Positions 52,694 through 61,461 are shown, numbered from the stretch's first letter. The stretch is 64,000 nucleotides of DNA from UBA4416 sp038327195 (GCA_038327195.1 JBBQKU010000013.1:1-64000); one strand, 5' to 3'. Notes: generated from the letters alone by a model not told the origin. Translations and numbers: made by a program.

Positions 52694-53071
52694 ATGGGAA
52701 AAATTACAACAATATTTGAGCTAAATGAAGCTATTCGAATATTAGAAATAAAGCAAAAATTAGAAGCAGAATTGCTAAAAGAAGAATTTAAATTAACAGT
52801 TGAAAAACTTAAGCCAGTAAATTTAATTAAAACAGCACTTCATGATTTAACAACGTCTCCTAGTTTTAAAGTGAATGTGCTTGATACCACAATAAGTATG
52901 GTTGCGGGTTTCTTAACAAAAAAGGTTATGGTTGGAAATACTCACAACCCAATTAAACAAATTCTTGGTACTGTTTTGCAAATGGGTATTACAAGTATTG
53001 TTTCAAAAAATACTACTGAAATAAAATCAACAGTTATGAGTTTAGTTAAAAATTTTATTTCTAAGAAGTAG
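52694..53071 (+). CDS. YtxH-operon third protein, unknown
   Basis: A 125-residue protein with a charged N-terminal helix (residues 1-45) and a moderately hydrophobic C-terminal half (TISMVAGFLTKKVMV, ILGTVLQMGITSIV) that could bind to a membrane or oligomerise. The order ytxH, holin-like, this protein is a recurring layout in Bacteroidota, but the family has no name I can give. Last gene of the operon. Confidence 0.6.
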   Translation: MGKITTIFELNEAIRILEIKQKLEAELLKEEFKLTVEKLKPVNLIKTALHDLTTSPSFKVNVLDTTISMVAGFLTKKVMVGNTHNPIKQILGTVLQMGITSIVSKNTTEIKSTVMSLVKNFISKK

Positions 53072-53123
53072 TAAAATTTAATTTCTACTCTTTCGAGCTT
53101 CCTATCACTTAAATGAACTGGCT

Positions 53124-53222
53124 ATGTTTAGAGGATTTCGATCAACCTCAATGGAGACTGAAATTTCCCCTCCTATATGGTTCCCAATGATTTTAGTTAC
53201 AATTTATTACGTTGGATATTGA
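53124..53222 (+). other. 32-codon open frame in the gap after the YtxH operon
   Basis: ATG to TGA encodes a short peptide with one hydrophobic stretch (PPIWFPMILVTIYYVG). It may be a small membrane peptide or a gene remnant. No box or terminator belongs to it. Confidence 0.25.
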
Positions 53223-53232
53223 AAACGTTAAA

Positions 53233-53361
53233 ATGCATGTTATATTAAATGCGTTATTGGGAATTTTTATAGGAATGTTTCTATTTTTAATAATACTATT
53301 AGAGCATACATATTTAGGAAGTTTAGTGAATAAAACCAAAGTCATCTATACAGATATTTGA
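53233..53361 (+). other. 42-codon open frame, single membrane helix
   Basis: ATG 53233 to TGA 53361. One clear membrane helix (LNALLGIFIGMFLFLIILLE) followed by a short polar tail. It could be a real small membrane protein; it starts 11 bp after the previous open frame ends. Confidence 0.35.
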
Positions 53362-53452
53362 AACAGAGCAACAGATACAGCGTATTAATTCGCAAAAATA
53401 AATTCAAATTAATAAATAAAAAAAATTAAAGTAGAAGTAAAATCAATAATTA

Positions 53453-53662
53453 TAAACAGTGTTTTGTCTTTCTCTTTATATTGTTCATACTAATCATACG
53501 TGCAAAAGCTGTCGATACATTTGAAAATTTTAAATCATAAAAAATGAATTTAAAGGACACTATAATTGTTTGAAAATTAGTTCCTTCATCTGAAAACCAA
53601 ACTAATAAAATCGAAAAAATAATCGATTTTGATAAGTTTAAAAAGGACATTAAAACAAAATA
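53453..53662 (+). pseudogene. Remnant of a small secreted-protein gene
   Basis: The plus strand reads FVFLFILFILIIRAKAVDTFENFKS, a signal peptide and the start of a mature chain, then a stop; KMNLKDTIIV, stop, KLVPSSENQTNKIEKIIDFDKFKKDIKTK follow in the same frame. Two in-frame stops interrupt a once continuous protein. An open frame on the opposite strand here is a shadow. Confidence 0.5.
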
Positions 53663-53793
53663 GTCGCCAATCAAAATAAAATATAAATAATCAGTCTTAC
53701 GCGAAATCCAAATTCTAAATTATTTAAATAGTAATTAAGTTTAGAAAATGATAATATAATTTAAAAAATCAATTCGATTTATATCAATAATAA

Positions 53794-53886
53794 ATGAAAA
53801 AGAATTTTGAAGTGTTTAAAAATAAATTAATCCTAGAAGTCAATGAAATTGATACAAAATTAACATCATTGTGCTCAGAAAAATAA
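53794..53886 (+). other. 30-codon open frame ahead of box 8
   Basis: ATG to TAA, product rich in Lys/Glu (MKKNFEVFKNKLILEVNEID). No homology recognised; possibly the tip of a decayed gene. The remaining bases of 53072-53918 hold nothing else that I can support. Confidence 0.2.
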
Positions 53887-53918
53887 CATCTAAATATATT
53901 TTTTAAATTATTTTAATG

Positions 53919-53982
53919 TGTGAATATTGTAAATTTTAAAAATAGTTATGTAAAAATTAATAAAAATTTAATCTGAATTTTG
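53919..53982 (+). promoter_or_regulatory. Stress-island box 8 (DUF3494 protein)
   Basis: TGTGAAT, N2, TGTAAA, N15, TGTAAA, N20, GAATTTTG (53975-53982). The ATG is 33 bp downstream. Confidence 0.8.
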
Positions 53983-54015
53983 TGGTGAAATATTAATCAC
54001 CAAAAACAAAATTAA

Positions 54016-55629
54016 ATGAAAAATAATCTAATACTTATTGTATCGACTGTTGCAATTTTAGCAATTCCAAAATTTAATTTCGGTCAAGCTCCAACAATGG
54101 GCACAGCTGCCAACTTTGTCCTTTTTTCATCAGTTGGTGCTATTAATAATACTGGGATTACTCATTTAACTGGAAATGTAGGTACAAATAGTGGTCTTAT
54201 TAATGGCTTTGGAAATGTAAATGGAAGCATGCATCAAAATGATGCCGCAAGTGCTCAAGGCTCTATAGATTTATTAATAGCATACAATCAATTAAATAAT
54301 GCAATACCAACTTTTTTTCCTGCGCCACTACTTGGTAATGGTCAGGTTTTAACTGCTGGTGTTTATTCCATTTCAAGTTCAGCAACATTGAATTTAGATC
54401 TTACATTAGATGCCCTTGGTAATACAAGTGCCGTTTTCATTTTTCAAATTCAAGGTGCGCTTTCAACAAATGCATCATCTAAAATAAAATTAGTTAATGG
54501 AGCAAAAGCATGTAATGTATTTTGGAAAGTTGAAGGATTAGTAAGTATGTCTCCAGGAACTAAAATGAGAGGTACTGTTGTTGCTAATAATGCAGCCATT
54601 AATATGAGTATTGGTGATACTCTTGAAGGAAGGGCATTGTCAACTAATGGCGCTATTACAATTAATGGAGTGCTTGGAAATATACCAATTGGTTGTGGAA
54701 GTCCAATTCTAAACGGTCCTCCAGCACCAAATTTGGCTTCAACTGCGTGTTATGCTATTTTCTCTTCTGATGGATCCGTTACAAATACTAATACAACCAC
54801 TGTTATTGGTGATATTGGAACTAATGTTGGATTAACTACCGGGTTTAATGCATTAAATGTTACTGGTACAATACATCCGATTCCTGATGTTTCAACTGCA
54901 TTATGCGTTACTGATTTAGGAAATGTATATACTTATTTAAATGGATTAGTTAGTGATATCGAATTATTATATCCTGCACAGTTTGGAAACAATTTAGTAT
55001 TAACGCCTCATACTTATCTTATGAATGCTGCTACAGTATTTACAGATACGCTATATCTAGATGCTCAAGGTAATACTAATGCAGTATTTGTAATTCAAAT
55101 AAATGGAGCACTTTCTACTAGCACAAATTCAGAAGTGAAATTAATTAATGGAACACAAGCAAAAAATGTATTCTGGAAAGTTGATGGAGCTGTAAACATA
55201 AATAAATATTCAATTTTTAAAGGAACAGTTGTTTGTAACAATTCAGCTTTTGATATAAAGAAAGGTGTTAAAGTTGATGGTAGGGTTTTCACCACAACTG
55301 GAACTTTAGTAACTGATTCTTCTGTTGTTAATATTCCAACCAATTGTTTAACAAGTGGTTTAGCAAATACTAGTAACAAAAACAATATTATTTCTTTATA
55401 CCCAAACCCATTTCTTGAGAAAATAAATATATCTCTAAACGATTTATCTCAAATTAATAAAGTCGAATTAAAGATTTATAATACTTTGGGTAAAACAGTT
55501 TTATCTACAATTTTAACTAAGGAAATAACAACAATTGAAACTACTAATTTGCCAAGAGGCATTTATTTTTATAAAGTATTTTATAAAAATGCAATCATTC
55601 AATCTGGTAAATTAATTTCTTCTCAATAG
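54016..55629 (+). CDS. Secreted protein with two DUF3494 (ice-binding-like) domains and a T9SS sorting domain
   Basis: A 537-residue exported protein. Signal peptide residues 1-23; DUF3494 domain 1 at about 27-226 (GTAANFVLFSSVGAINNTG..., ending NIPIGC); domain 2 at about 237-447 (ACYAIFSSDGSVTNTNTT..., ending NIPTNC). Both have the internal landmarks LDLTLDALGNTSAVFIFQI / DTLYLDAQGNTNAVFVIQI and NVFWKVxG. The end (residues about 459-537, SLYPNPFLEKINISL, GIYFYKVF, GKLIS) is a type A T9SS sorting domain, so it is secreted through the outer membrane and attached or released. DUF3494 folds are ice-binding beta-solenoids in cold-adapted microbes, but also adhesins. It is followed 36 bp later by dps. 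Confidence 0.9.
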   Translation: MKNNLILIVSTVAILAIPKFNFGQAPTMGTAANFVLFSSVGAINNTGITHLTGNVGTNSGLINGFGNVNGSMHQNDAASAQGSIDLLIAYNQLNNAIPTFFPAPLLGNGQVLTAGVYSISSSATLNLDLTLDALGNTSAVFIFQIQGALSTNASSKIKLVNGAKACNVFWKVEGLVSMSPGTKMRGTVVANNAAINMSIGDTLEGRALSTNGAITINGVLGNIPIGCGSPILNGPPAPNLASTACYAIFSSDGSVTNTNTTTVIGDIGTNVGLTTGFNALNVTGTIHPIPDVSTALCVTDLGNVYTYLNGLVSDIELLYPAQFGNNLVLTPHTYLMNAATVFTDTLYLDAQGNTNAVFVIQINGALSTSTNSEVKLINGTQAKNVFWKVDGAVNINKYSIFKGTVVCNNSAFDIKKGVKVDGRVFTTTGTLVTDSSVVNIPTNCLTSGLANTSNKNNIISLYPNPFLEKINISLNDLSQINKVELKIYNTLGKTVLSTILTKEITTIETTNLPRGIYFYKVFYKNAIIQSGKLISSQ

Positions 55630-55665
55630 GTAAATAAATAAATAAAATCAAAATAAATAAATAAT

Positions 55666-56139
55666 ATGAAAACTAACATTGGTATATCCGAAAAAGAATT
55701 AAAAAATTCCTCAGTTATTCTGGCAACTATTTTGTCAAATGAGATGACTCTTTATGTAAAGACAAGAAAAGCACATTGGAATGTAACAGGCGAAAGCTTT
55801 ATGGAACTTCATAAATTGTTTCAAAATCATTATCAGCAATTGGAAGAATCGATTGATGAAATCGCAGAACGTATTGGAAAACTTGGACATAAAACAATCG
55901 GAACAATGAGTGAATTTTCAAAACTTGCAACCATTAAAGAGCATCCAGGAAAATATGAATCAGCAAGAGACACGATAAAAGAATTATTAAAAGATCATGA
56001 ATCTATTATTATTGAACTACGTGAAAACATTAGTGAATTTGCAGTAAAAAATAATGACGCTGGAACTGCTGATTATTTAACAGGTTTAATGGAACAACAT
56101 GAAACAACTGCATGGATATTAAGACGCTATTTAAACTAA
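55666..56139 (+). CDS. dps: Dps family DNA-protecting ferritin
   Basis: A 157-residue four-helix ferritin-like protein; twelve subunits form a shell that oxidises Fe2+ with H2O2 and stores iron, protecting DNA. The inter-subunit ferroxidase ligands are seen in AHWNVTGESFMELHKLF (His) and EESIDEIAERI (Asp and Glu). It lies in the same direction 36 bp after the DUF3494 gene and has no box of its own, so it may be expressed from box 8. Terminator at 56174. Confidence 0.93.
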   Translation: MKTNIGISEKELKNSSVILATILSNEMTLYVKTRKAHWNVTGESFMELHKLFQNHYQQLEESIDEIAERIGKLGHKTIGTMSEFSKLATIKEHPGKYESARDTIKELLKDHESIIIELRENISEFAVKNNDAGTADYLTGLMEQHETTAWILRRYLN

Positions 56140-56173
56140 TAGTTACGGATTATAAAGTAAGCTTAATGACAAT

Positions 56174-56211
56174 AAAAAAAAGTGTAGAAAATTAAATTCT
56201 ACACTTTTTTT
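56174..56211. terminator. Bidirectional terminator between dps and tRNA-Ala
   Basis: AAAAAAAGTGTAGAA pairs with TTCTACACTTTTTTT around 7 nt; A run left, T run right, so it can serve both dps and the leftward tRNA-Ala. Confidence 0.9.
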
Positions 56212-56215
56212 ATTG

Positions 56216-56289
56216 TGGAGAATATCGGATTCGAACCGATCACCTCTTCACTGCCAGCGAAGCGCTCTAGCCAAATGAGCTAATCCCCC
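56216..56289 (-). tRNA. tRNA-Ala (anticodon GGC)
   Basis: Read on the minus strand: acceptor GGGGGAT/ATTCTCC, D-arm GCTC...GAGC, anticodon stem CTTCG/TGAAG around CTGGCAG, T-arm ATCGG TTCGAAT CCGAT, A73. Two G-T pairs are tolerated in the acceptor stem. It lies just after infB on the same strand. Confidence 0.95.
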
Positions 56290-56304
56290 TAAAATTTAAT
56301 AAAA

Positions 56305-59142
56305 TTAAAGTTTTGCTTTGATCTCCACTAAATCATAACCTTCAATAATATCATCAACTTTAATATCATTAAAGCCATCAATATTTAAACCACATTCGTA
56401 GTTTGCAGTTACTTCTTTTACGTCATCTTTAAAGCGTTTCAATGAACCTAAGCCACCAGTAAATAAAACGATACCATCACGTATAACCCTGATTTTGGTG
56501 TTACGCATTACTTTACCATCTAATACATAACAACCTGCAATGGTTCCAACTTTTGTAATATTAAACACTTCACGTATAATAATATTACAAACTGTTTTCT
56601 CTTCAAATTCAGGCGCTAGCATTCCTTCCATTGCTGCTTTAATTTCATTAATTGCATCGTAAATAATAGAATATAAACGGATATCAATTTCTTCAACTTC
56701 CGCTAATTTACGAGCAGTAACCGAAGGACGAACTTGGAAACCAACAATGATTGCATTTGATGCACTTGCTAACATTACATCTGTTTCGCTAATTGCTCCA
56801 ACAGATTTATGTATAATATTTATTTGAATTTTTTCAGTAGATAATTTTAATAATGAGTCAGATAAGGCTTCAATAGAACCATCCACATCACCTTTAACAA
56901 TTACATTTAATTCTTTAAAGTCGCCTATTGCTAAACGACGTCCAATTTCATCTAATGTAATATGTTTTTGAGTTCTGATACCTTGCTCACGCTGTAATTG
57001 TAAACGTTTATTTGCTAATTCACGCGCTTCACGTTCATCGCTCATAACATTAAATTTATCACCAGCTGTTGGTGCTCCGTTTAATCCTAATAATTGAACC
57101 GGCATTGAAGGGCCAGCTTCTTTTACATTTACACCATGTTCATTTGTCATTGCTTTTACTCTACCACTATGGCAACCAGCTACAACAATATCCCCTACAC
57201 GCATTGTTCCTTTTTGAACAATAATATCTACAACATGCCCTCTTCCTTTATCTAATTTTGCTTCAATAACAGAACCAGAAGCTTTCGCTTTTGGATTTGC
57301 TTTTAATTCTAAAATTTCAGCTTCTAAAACAATCTTCTCTAATAACAAATCAATGTTTTTTCCCATTTTAGCTGAGATTTCTTGACACTGAACTTTACCA
57401 CCCCACTCCTCAACTAATATATTCATAGCAGATAAAGCTTCACGAATTTTATCAGGATTTGCTCCAGGCTTATCAATTTTATTAATAGCAATAATCATTG
57501 GTACACCAGCAGCTTGTGCATGGTTAATTGCTTCTTTAGTTTGAGGCATCACACTATCATCAGCAGCAACAACAATAACAACAATATCTGTTACTTTTGC
57601 TCCACGTGCTCGCATAGCTGTAAAAGCCTCATGACCAGGAGTATCTAAAAACGTGATAGATTTTCCACTATCCATTTTTACATTATAGCTACCAATGTGT
57701 TGAGTAATTCCTCCAGCCTCACCAGCAATTACATTTGATTTTCTAATATAATCTAATAAGGATGTTTTACCATGATCAACATGTCCCATGATAGTAACAA
57801 TTGCCGGACGTTCAATTAAATCTTCAGGATTTTCTATTTCTTGTTCTTCAATTGCTTCTTGTACTTCAACACTTACAAATTCTGTTTTGAATCCAAATTC
57901 TTCTGCAACAATTGCTAAAGTCTCCGCATCTAAACGTTGATTAATAGAAACAAACATTCCTAAACTCATACAAGTAGAAATAATTTGAGTCACAGAAACA
58001 TTCATCATTTGCGCTAATTGATTTGCAGAAACGAATTCAGTTACTTTTAAAGTTTTCTTTTCTAAGTCTGACGCTTCTTGTTCATCAGCCATTTTCTCTC
58101 TCACATCATCACGCTTATCTCTACGGTATTTTGATGTTTTAGATTTAGAACCTTTATTACTTAAGCGTGCTAAAGTTTCTTTTATTTGTGCTTGAATTTC
58201 TACATCAGTTAATGCTGGACGCGCTTCGCGAGCTGTTGGATTACGTTTTGCTTTTGGATCGCCATATTTTTCTTTAGCCCTATCTTTAGCAATTTGCGCT
58301 TGTTCAGTTCCAACTTTTTTAATTTCTTCTTGGCTCATTCCACCTTTACGAATACGCTTACGCTTTTTCTTATCAGCAGCTGATCCAACTGGAGGAACAC
58401 TTTTTTGAGGAACTTTAACTGTAGGTAATTCAATCTTACCCATAATTTTTGGGCCCTCTAATTTTTGATAAACTGTTTCGTGAAAAACTTCTTTTACTTC
58501 TTCAACTACTTCAGGTGCTATAATGATTGGCGTTTCAACAATAGGTGCTTTAACAACAACCTCTTGAACTTTCTTTTTTTCCTTTGCTGCTAAAACTTTT
58601 TCTTCTTCCGCTTTTATTTCAGCATCTTTTTCTTTTTTAGTTTTTTTATCTGGTTTCGTTTTCGAATTTATTGCAGATAAATCAACAGTTCCTAAAACTT
58701 TTGGACCTGTAATTAAGGTGTTGTTTTCCTTAACTTCTGTTGTTTCTGCAACAGGAGTAATCGGAATCTCCAATGCTTTTTTTGCTGCCGCTTTCGCTTC
58801 TTCTTTTGCTTTTTCTTCGGCAAGTTTCAAAGCAGTATTGGCTGCAGTTTCTTTTTGTTTCTGCTCTTCTTCACGAGCTCTAATTACTTTTGGGTCTTCC
58901 AAAACAATTGATTCTCGTTTTATTTTTAACACATTAGTGCCAATATGCTGAGCTTCTTCTTTGGCAGATTTATCTCCCGAAAATTCTTTTGATAATAAAG
59001 AATAATCTTCGTCACCAATTTTCGCATTGGGATTATTTTCTACCGAACGACCTTTAGTAGCTAAGAATTCGGTTATTTTACCTAACGATAAATTAAATTC
59101 TTTTGCTACTTTACTAAGTCGCATTTGTTTTTCTTCTGACAT
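56305..59142 (-). CDS. infB: Translation initiation factor IF-2
   Basis: GTPase that brings initiator fMet-tRNA to the 30S subunit. The protein (945 residues from ATG 59142) has an N-terminal IF2_N domain (MSEEKQMRLSKVAKEFNLSL), a long Lys/Glu/Ala-rich linker (about 90-330), a second IF2_N-like helix, then the GTP-binding domain with GHVDHGKTS near residue 452, DTPGHEAF, NKID, and the beta-barrel and C2 domains. An in-frame ATG 11 codons upstream exists (59175), but the family N-terminus and the AAGGAA ribosome-binding site support 59142. Third gene of rimP-nusA-infB. Confidence 0.95.
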   Translation of the reverse strand: MSEEKQMRLSKVAKEFNLSLGKITEFLATKGRSVENNPNAKIGDEDYSLLSKEFSGDKSAKEEAQHIGTNVLKIKRESIVLEDPKVIRAREEEQKQKETAANTALKLAEEKAKEEAKAAAKKALEIPITPVAETTEVKENNTLITGPKVLGTVDLSAINSKTKPDKKTKKEKDAEIKAEEEKVLAAKEKKKVQEVVVKAPIVETPIIIAPEVVEEVKEVFHETVYQKLEGPKIMGKIELPTVKVPQKSVPPVGSAADKKKRKRIRKGGMSQEEIKKVGTEQAQIAKDRAKEKYGDPKAKRNPTAREARPALTDVEIQAQIKETLARLSNKGSKSKTSKYRRDKRDDVREKMADEQEASDLEKKTLKVTEFVSANQLAQMMNVSVTQIISTCMSLGMFVSINQRLDAETLAIVAEEFGFKTEFVSVEVQEAIEEQEIENPEDLIERPAIVTIMGHVDHGKTSLLDYIRKSNVIAGEAGGITQHIGSYNVKMDSGKSITFLDTPGHEAFTAMRARGAKVTDIVVIVVAADDSVMPQTKEAINHAQAAGVPMIIAINKIDKPGANPDKIREALSAMNILVEEWGGKVQCQEISAKMGKNIDLLLEKIVLEAEILELKANPKAKASGSVIEAKLDKGRGHVVDIIVQKGTMRVGDIVVAGCHSGRVKAMTNEHGVNVKEAGPSMPVQLLGLNGAPTAGDKFNVMSDEREARELANKRLQLQREQGIRTQKHITLDEIGRRLAIGDFKELNVIVKGDVDGSIEALSDSLLKLSTEKIQINIIHKSVGAISETDVMLASASNAIIVGFQVRPSVTARKLAEVEEIDIRLYSIIYDAINEIKAAMEGMLAPEFEEKTVCNIIIREVFNITKVGTIAGCYVLDGKVMRNTKIRVIRDGIVLFTGGLGSLKRFKDDVKEVTANYECGLNIDGFNDIKVDDIIEGYDLVEIKAKL

Positions 59143-59229
59143 ATTATTTATTTCCTTGTCTTTTATGTAATTCAAATGTGCTTTTTTATTTTAAAAAATA
59201 AAGCTAAATTTTTCAAGCATAACAATTAA

Positions 59230-60492
59230 TTAATCTTCAAATTCTGATTGTAGAACTTGTTTAACATCTTCAATAATTTCAATTGCTAAACCAGTTCTTC
59301 TTGCTAATTCCTCAGCATCTAATTCTAAAACAGATTTTGCGGTGTCGCAACCAACAGATTGTAATTTTGCAATAACTGATTCTTCAATTTCATCAGAAAA
59401 TTCTATCAAGTCAACGTCATCAATATCAACAGCAGTTTCTTCGCTATCTCTATAAACATCAATTTCATAACCAGTTAATTTTCCAGCTAATTTAATATTA
59501 AATCCACCCTTACCAATTGCCAATGATATTTGATCAGGTTTTAAAAACACTTCAGCACGCATCGTTTCTTCATTTAATTTAACTGAAGTAACTTTTGCTG
59601 GACTTAACGAACGTTGAATTAATAATGGAATATTAGTCGTGTAATTAATTACATCAATGTTTTCATTTTTTAATTCACGAACAATTCCATGAATACGAGA
59701 ACCTTTCATTCCAACACATGCACCAACCGGATCAATACGATCATCATAAGATTCAACTGCAACTTTTGCTCTTTCTCCTGGTTCACGAACAATTTTCTTA
59801 ATAGTAATTAAACCATCAAATACTTCAGGAACTTCCATTTCAAATAAACGCTCTAAGAAAGATGGAGCTGTACGAGACATGATTACTGAAGGTGTACCAT
59901 TTTTTAATTCTACCTTATATACTACAGCTTTTACTGAATCGCCTTTTTTAAAGAAATCTGACGGTATTTGTTCAGTTTTAGGTAATAATAATTCATTGCC
60001 TTCGTCATCAAGTAACATAATTTCTTTTTTCCAAACTTGATACACTTCAGCATTGATAATATCACCGATACGTTCTTTATATTTATTGAAAATATTTGTT
60101 TTTTCTAATTCAAGAATTTTTTGAACCAAATTTTGACGAACTGACAATACATTACGACGTCCAATTTCATCTAATTTTACAAGTTCAGTAACCTCTTCTC
60201 CAATTTCGAAATCTGGCTCAATTTTATGAGCATCAGTTAAACTAATGTGTTTGTTTTCATCATAGTCAAAACTATCTTCCGCAAACTCATCATCAACAAT
60301 TGTTCTATTTTTATATATTTCAATATCTCCTTTGTCTGGATTTACGATAATATCAAAATTTTTATCAGTTCCGTATTTTTTGATAAGCATGGCTCTAAAC
60401 ACATCTTCAATAATGCTCATTAAAGTAGCACGATCAATGTTTTTGTCTTCCTTAAATAGTGAGAACGATTCAATTAAATTTACACTTTCCAT
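59230..60492 (-). CDS. nusA: Transcription termination/antitermination factor NusA
   Basis: Binds RNA polymerase and regulates pausing, termination and antitermination. The 420-residue protein has the N-terminal polymerase-binding domain (residues 1-125), an S1 domain (about 130-205, IGDIINAEVYQVWKKEIML), two KH domains (RDPIDPVGACVGMKGSRI-type GXXG near 243, IGKGGFNIKLAG near 312) and a short C-terminal helical repeat. It lies between rimP and infB, with 15 bp and 87 bp gaps, and is in the same operon. Confidence 0.95.
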   Translation of the reverse strand: MESVNLIESFSLFKEDKNIDRATLMSIIEDVFRAMLIKKYGTDKNFDIIVNPDKGDIEIYKNRTIVDDEFAEDSFDYDENKHISLTDAHKIEPDFEIGEEVTELVKLDEIGRRNVLSVRQNLVQKILELEKTNIFNKYKERIGDIINAEVYQVWKKEIMLLDDEGNELLLPKTEQIPSDFFKKGDSVKAVVYKVELKNGTPSVIMSRTAPSFLERLFEMEVPEVFDGLITIKKIVREPGERAKVAVESYDDRIDPVGACVGMKGSRIHGIVRELKNENIDVINYTTNIPLLIQRSLSPAKVTSVKLNEETMRAEVFLKPDQISLAIGKGGFNIKLAGKLTGYEIDVYRDSEETAVDIDDVDLIEFSDEIEESVIAKLQSVGCDTAKSVLELDAEELARRTGLAIEIIEDVKQVLQSEFED

Positions 60493-60507
60493 TGTTTTGT
60501 TTTTTTG

Positions 60508-60972
60508 TTAAAATGGTAATACTGATTTTGTTTCTTTTACGTTTTTATATTCTATTGTTATATTTTCGATAACGGTTTGATTTCCTTTACCCAAAGTTTT
60601 TTTCTCTCTTCTTGTTTCTTCCAATACAAAATTGTCTTGGTTTGCCTCTTTAATTATCCCTTCGTGCTTACCGCCATCCTTAGTTTTAACAGTAACTTTT
60701 GTTTCTACATACTTTTTATATTGTTCCAACACTTTAAAAGATTCAGTTGCTCCAGGTGAGGAAACTTGTAATTCAAAATCTTCTTTTTCTCTATCCAAAT
60801 TGCTTTCTACAAATCTGCTTAATTCAACACAATCAGCAATTAATATATGTTTTGGCGCATCAATATAAATTTCAATTTTGTTTCCAGTTAAAACTTTCAC
60901 ATCCACAATAAACTTATCTGAGCCTTCAAAATGAGTCTCAATTAGATCTATAATTGCTTGTTTTTTAATCAT
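60508..60972 (-). CDS. rimP: Ribosome maturation factor RimP
   Basis: Needed for maturation of the 30S subunit. From ATG 60972 the protein has 154 residues: N-terminal alpha/beta domain with VELSRFVESNLD, the ELQVSSPG signature near residue 75, and a C-terminal SH3-like domain ending TIEYKNVKET. The open frame continues to 61011, but those 13 extra codons lack conservation and contain Cys and basic residues unlike the family. First gene of the rimP-nusA-infB operon. Confidence 0.92.
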   Translation of the reverse strand: MIKKQAIIDLIETHFEGSDKFIVDVKVLTGNKIEIYIDAPKHILIADCVELSRFVESNLDREKEDFELQVSSPGATESFKVLEQYKKYVETKVTVKTKDGGKHEGIIKEANQDNFVLEETRREKKTLGKGNQTVIENITIEYKNVKETKSVLPF

Positions 60973-61034
60973 TTTACTACAATAAAAAAGGGACTTTAAT
61001 CTGTCCCTCATCTTTTAATATTATTTTTCGAGGA

Positions 61035-61064
61035 CAAATATAGGTCTTTTTTTTTAAATACAAA
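61035..61064 (-). promoter_or_regulatory. Promoter of rimP-nusA-infB
   Basis: On the minus strand a -33 TTTG (61061-61064) and a -7 TATATTTG (61035-61042) are separated by 18 bp, a good match to the Bacteroidota housekeeping promoter. The same 18-bp spacing is found before acpP. Confidence 0.7.
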
Positions 61065-61152
61065 ACTTTTATCAATACAACTTTGTAGAATTCCTGTCGT
61101 AAACCATAACAAATGATTCGAGATTTATCTAAACCTTATAAATATATGTATT

Positions 61153-61461
61153 ATGACAAAATCAAATCAAATATTCGAAACTAAAAGAATAATAGGATTA
61201 ATACTGTTATTGCTTATTTACATTGCTTCAAATGCACAAGTGCAAAATGAAGAGCAAAAAAGTGCCACAAATAGTTTAATTAAGGATGCAGACATTGGAT
61301 ACATTATTATCGGTGGGATACTTGGATTTGGAATTTCTGCTTATATAATAATTACCATTGTGGAGAAATATCAAAATAAAAATCAAAAACATGAAGAAAA
61401 GTCAATAAAACATGGCATTAATCGTCATCATCATCACAAAGTAGTTAAAAAATCATCTTAA
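61153..61461 (+). CDS. Small membrane protein with His-rich tail, unknown
   Basis: A 102-residue protein: N-terminal signal or membrane segment (IIGLILLLLIYIASNAQ, with a signal-peptidase-like site), a second membrane helix (YIIIGGILGFGISAYIIITIV) and a basic C-terminus that includes HHHH flanked by Arg and Lys. It may bind metal or nucleic acid with the tail, but no family is recognised. Single gene between the rimP promoter and acpP, divergent from rimP. Confidence 0.65.
   Translation: MTKSNQIFETKRIIGLILLLLIYIASNAQVQNEEQKSATNSLIKDADIGYIIIGGILGFGISAYIIITIVEKYQNKNQKHEEKSIKHGINRHHHHKVVKKSS

Noticed and set aside
53450..53674. 74-codon minus-strand open frame
   Set aside because: Shadow of a decayed plus-strand secreted protein with a clear signal peptide; the minus product has no family features.
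56305..59175. IF-2 start at 59175
   Set aside because: The 11 additional residues do not match the conserved IF2 N-terminus, and a ribosome-binding sequence precedes ATG 59142.
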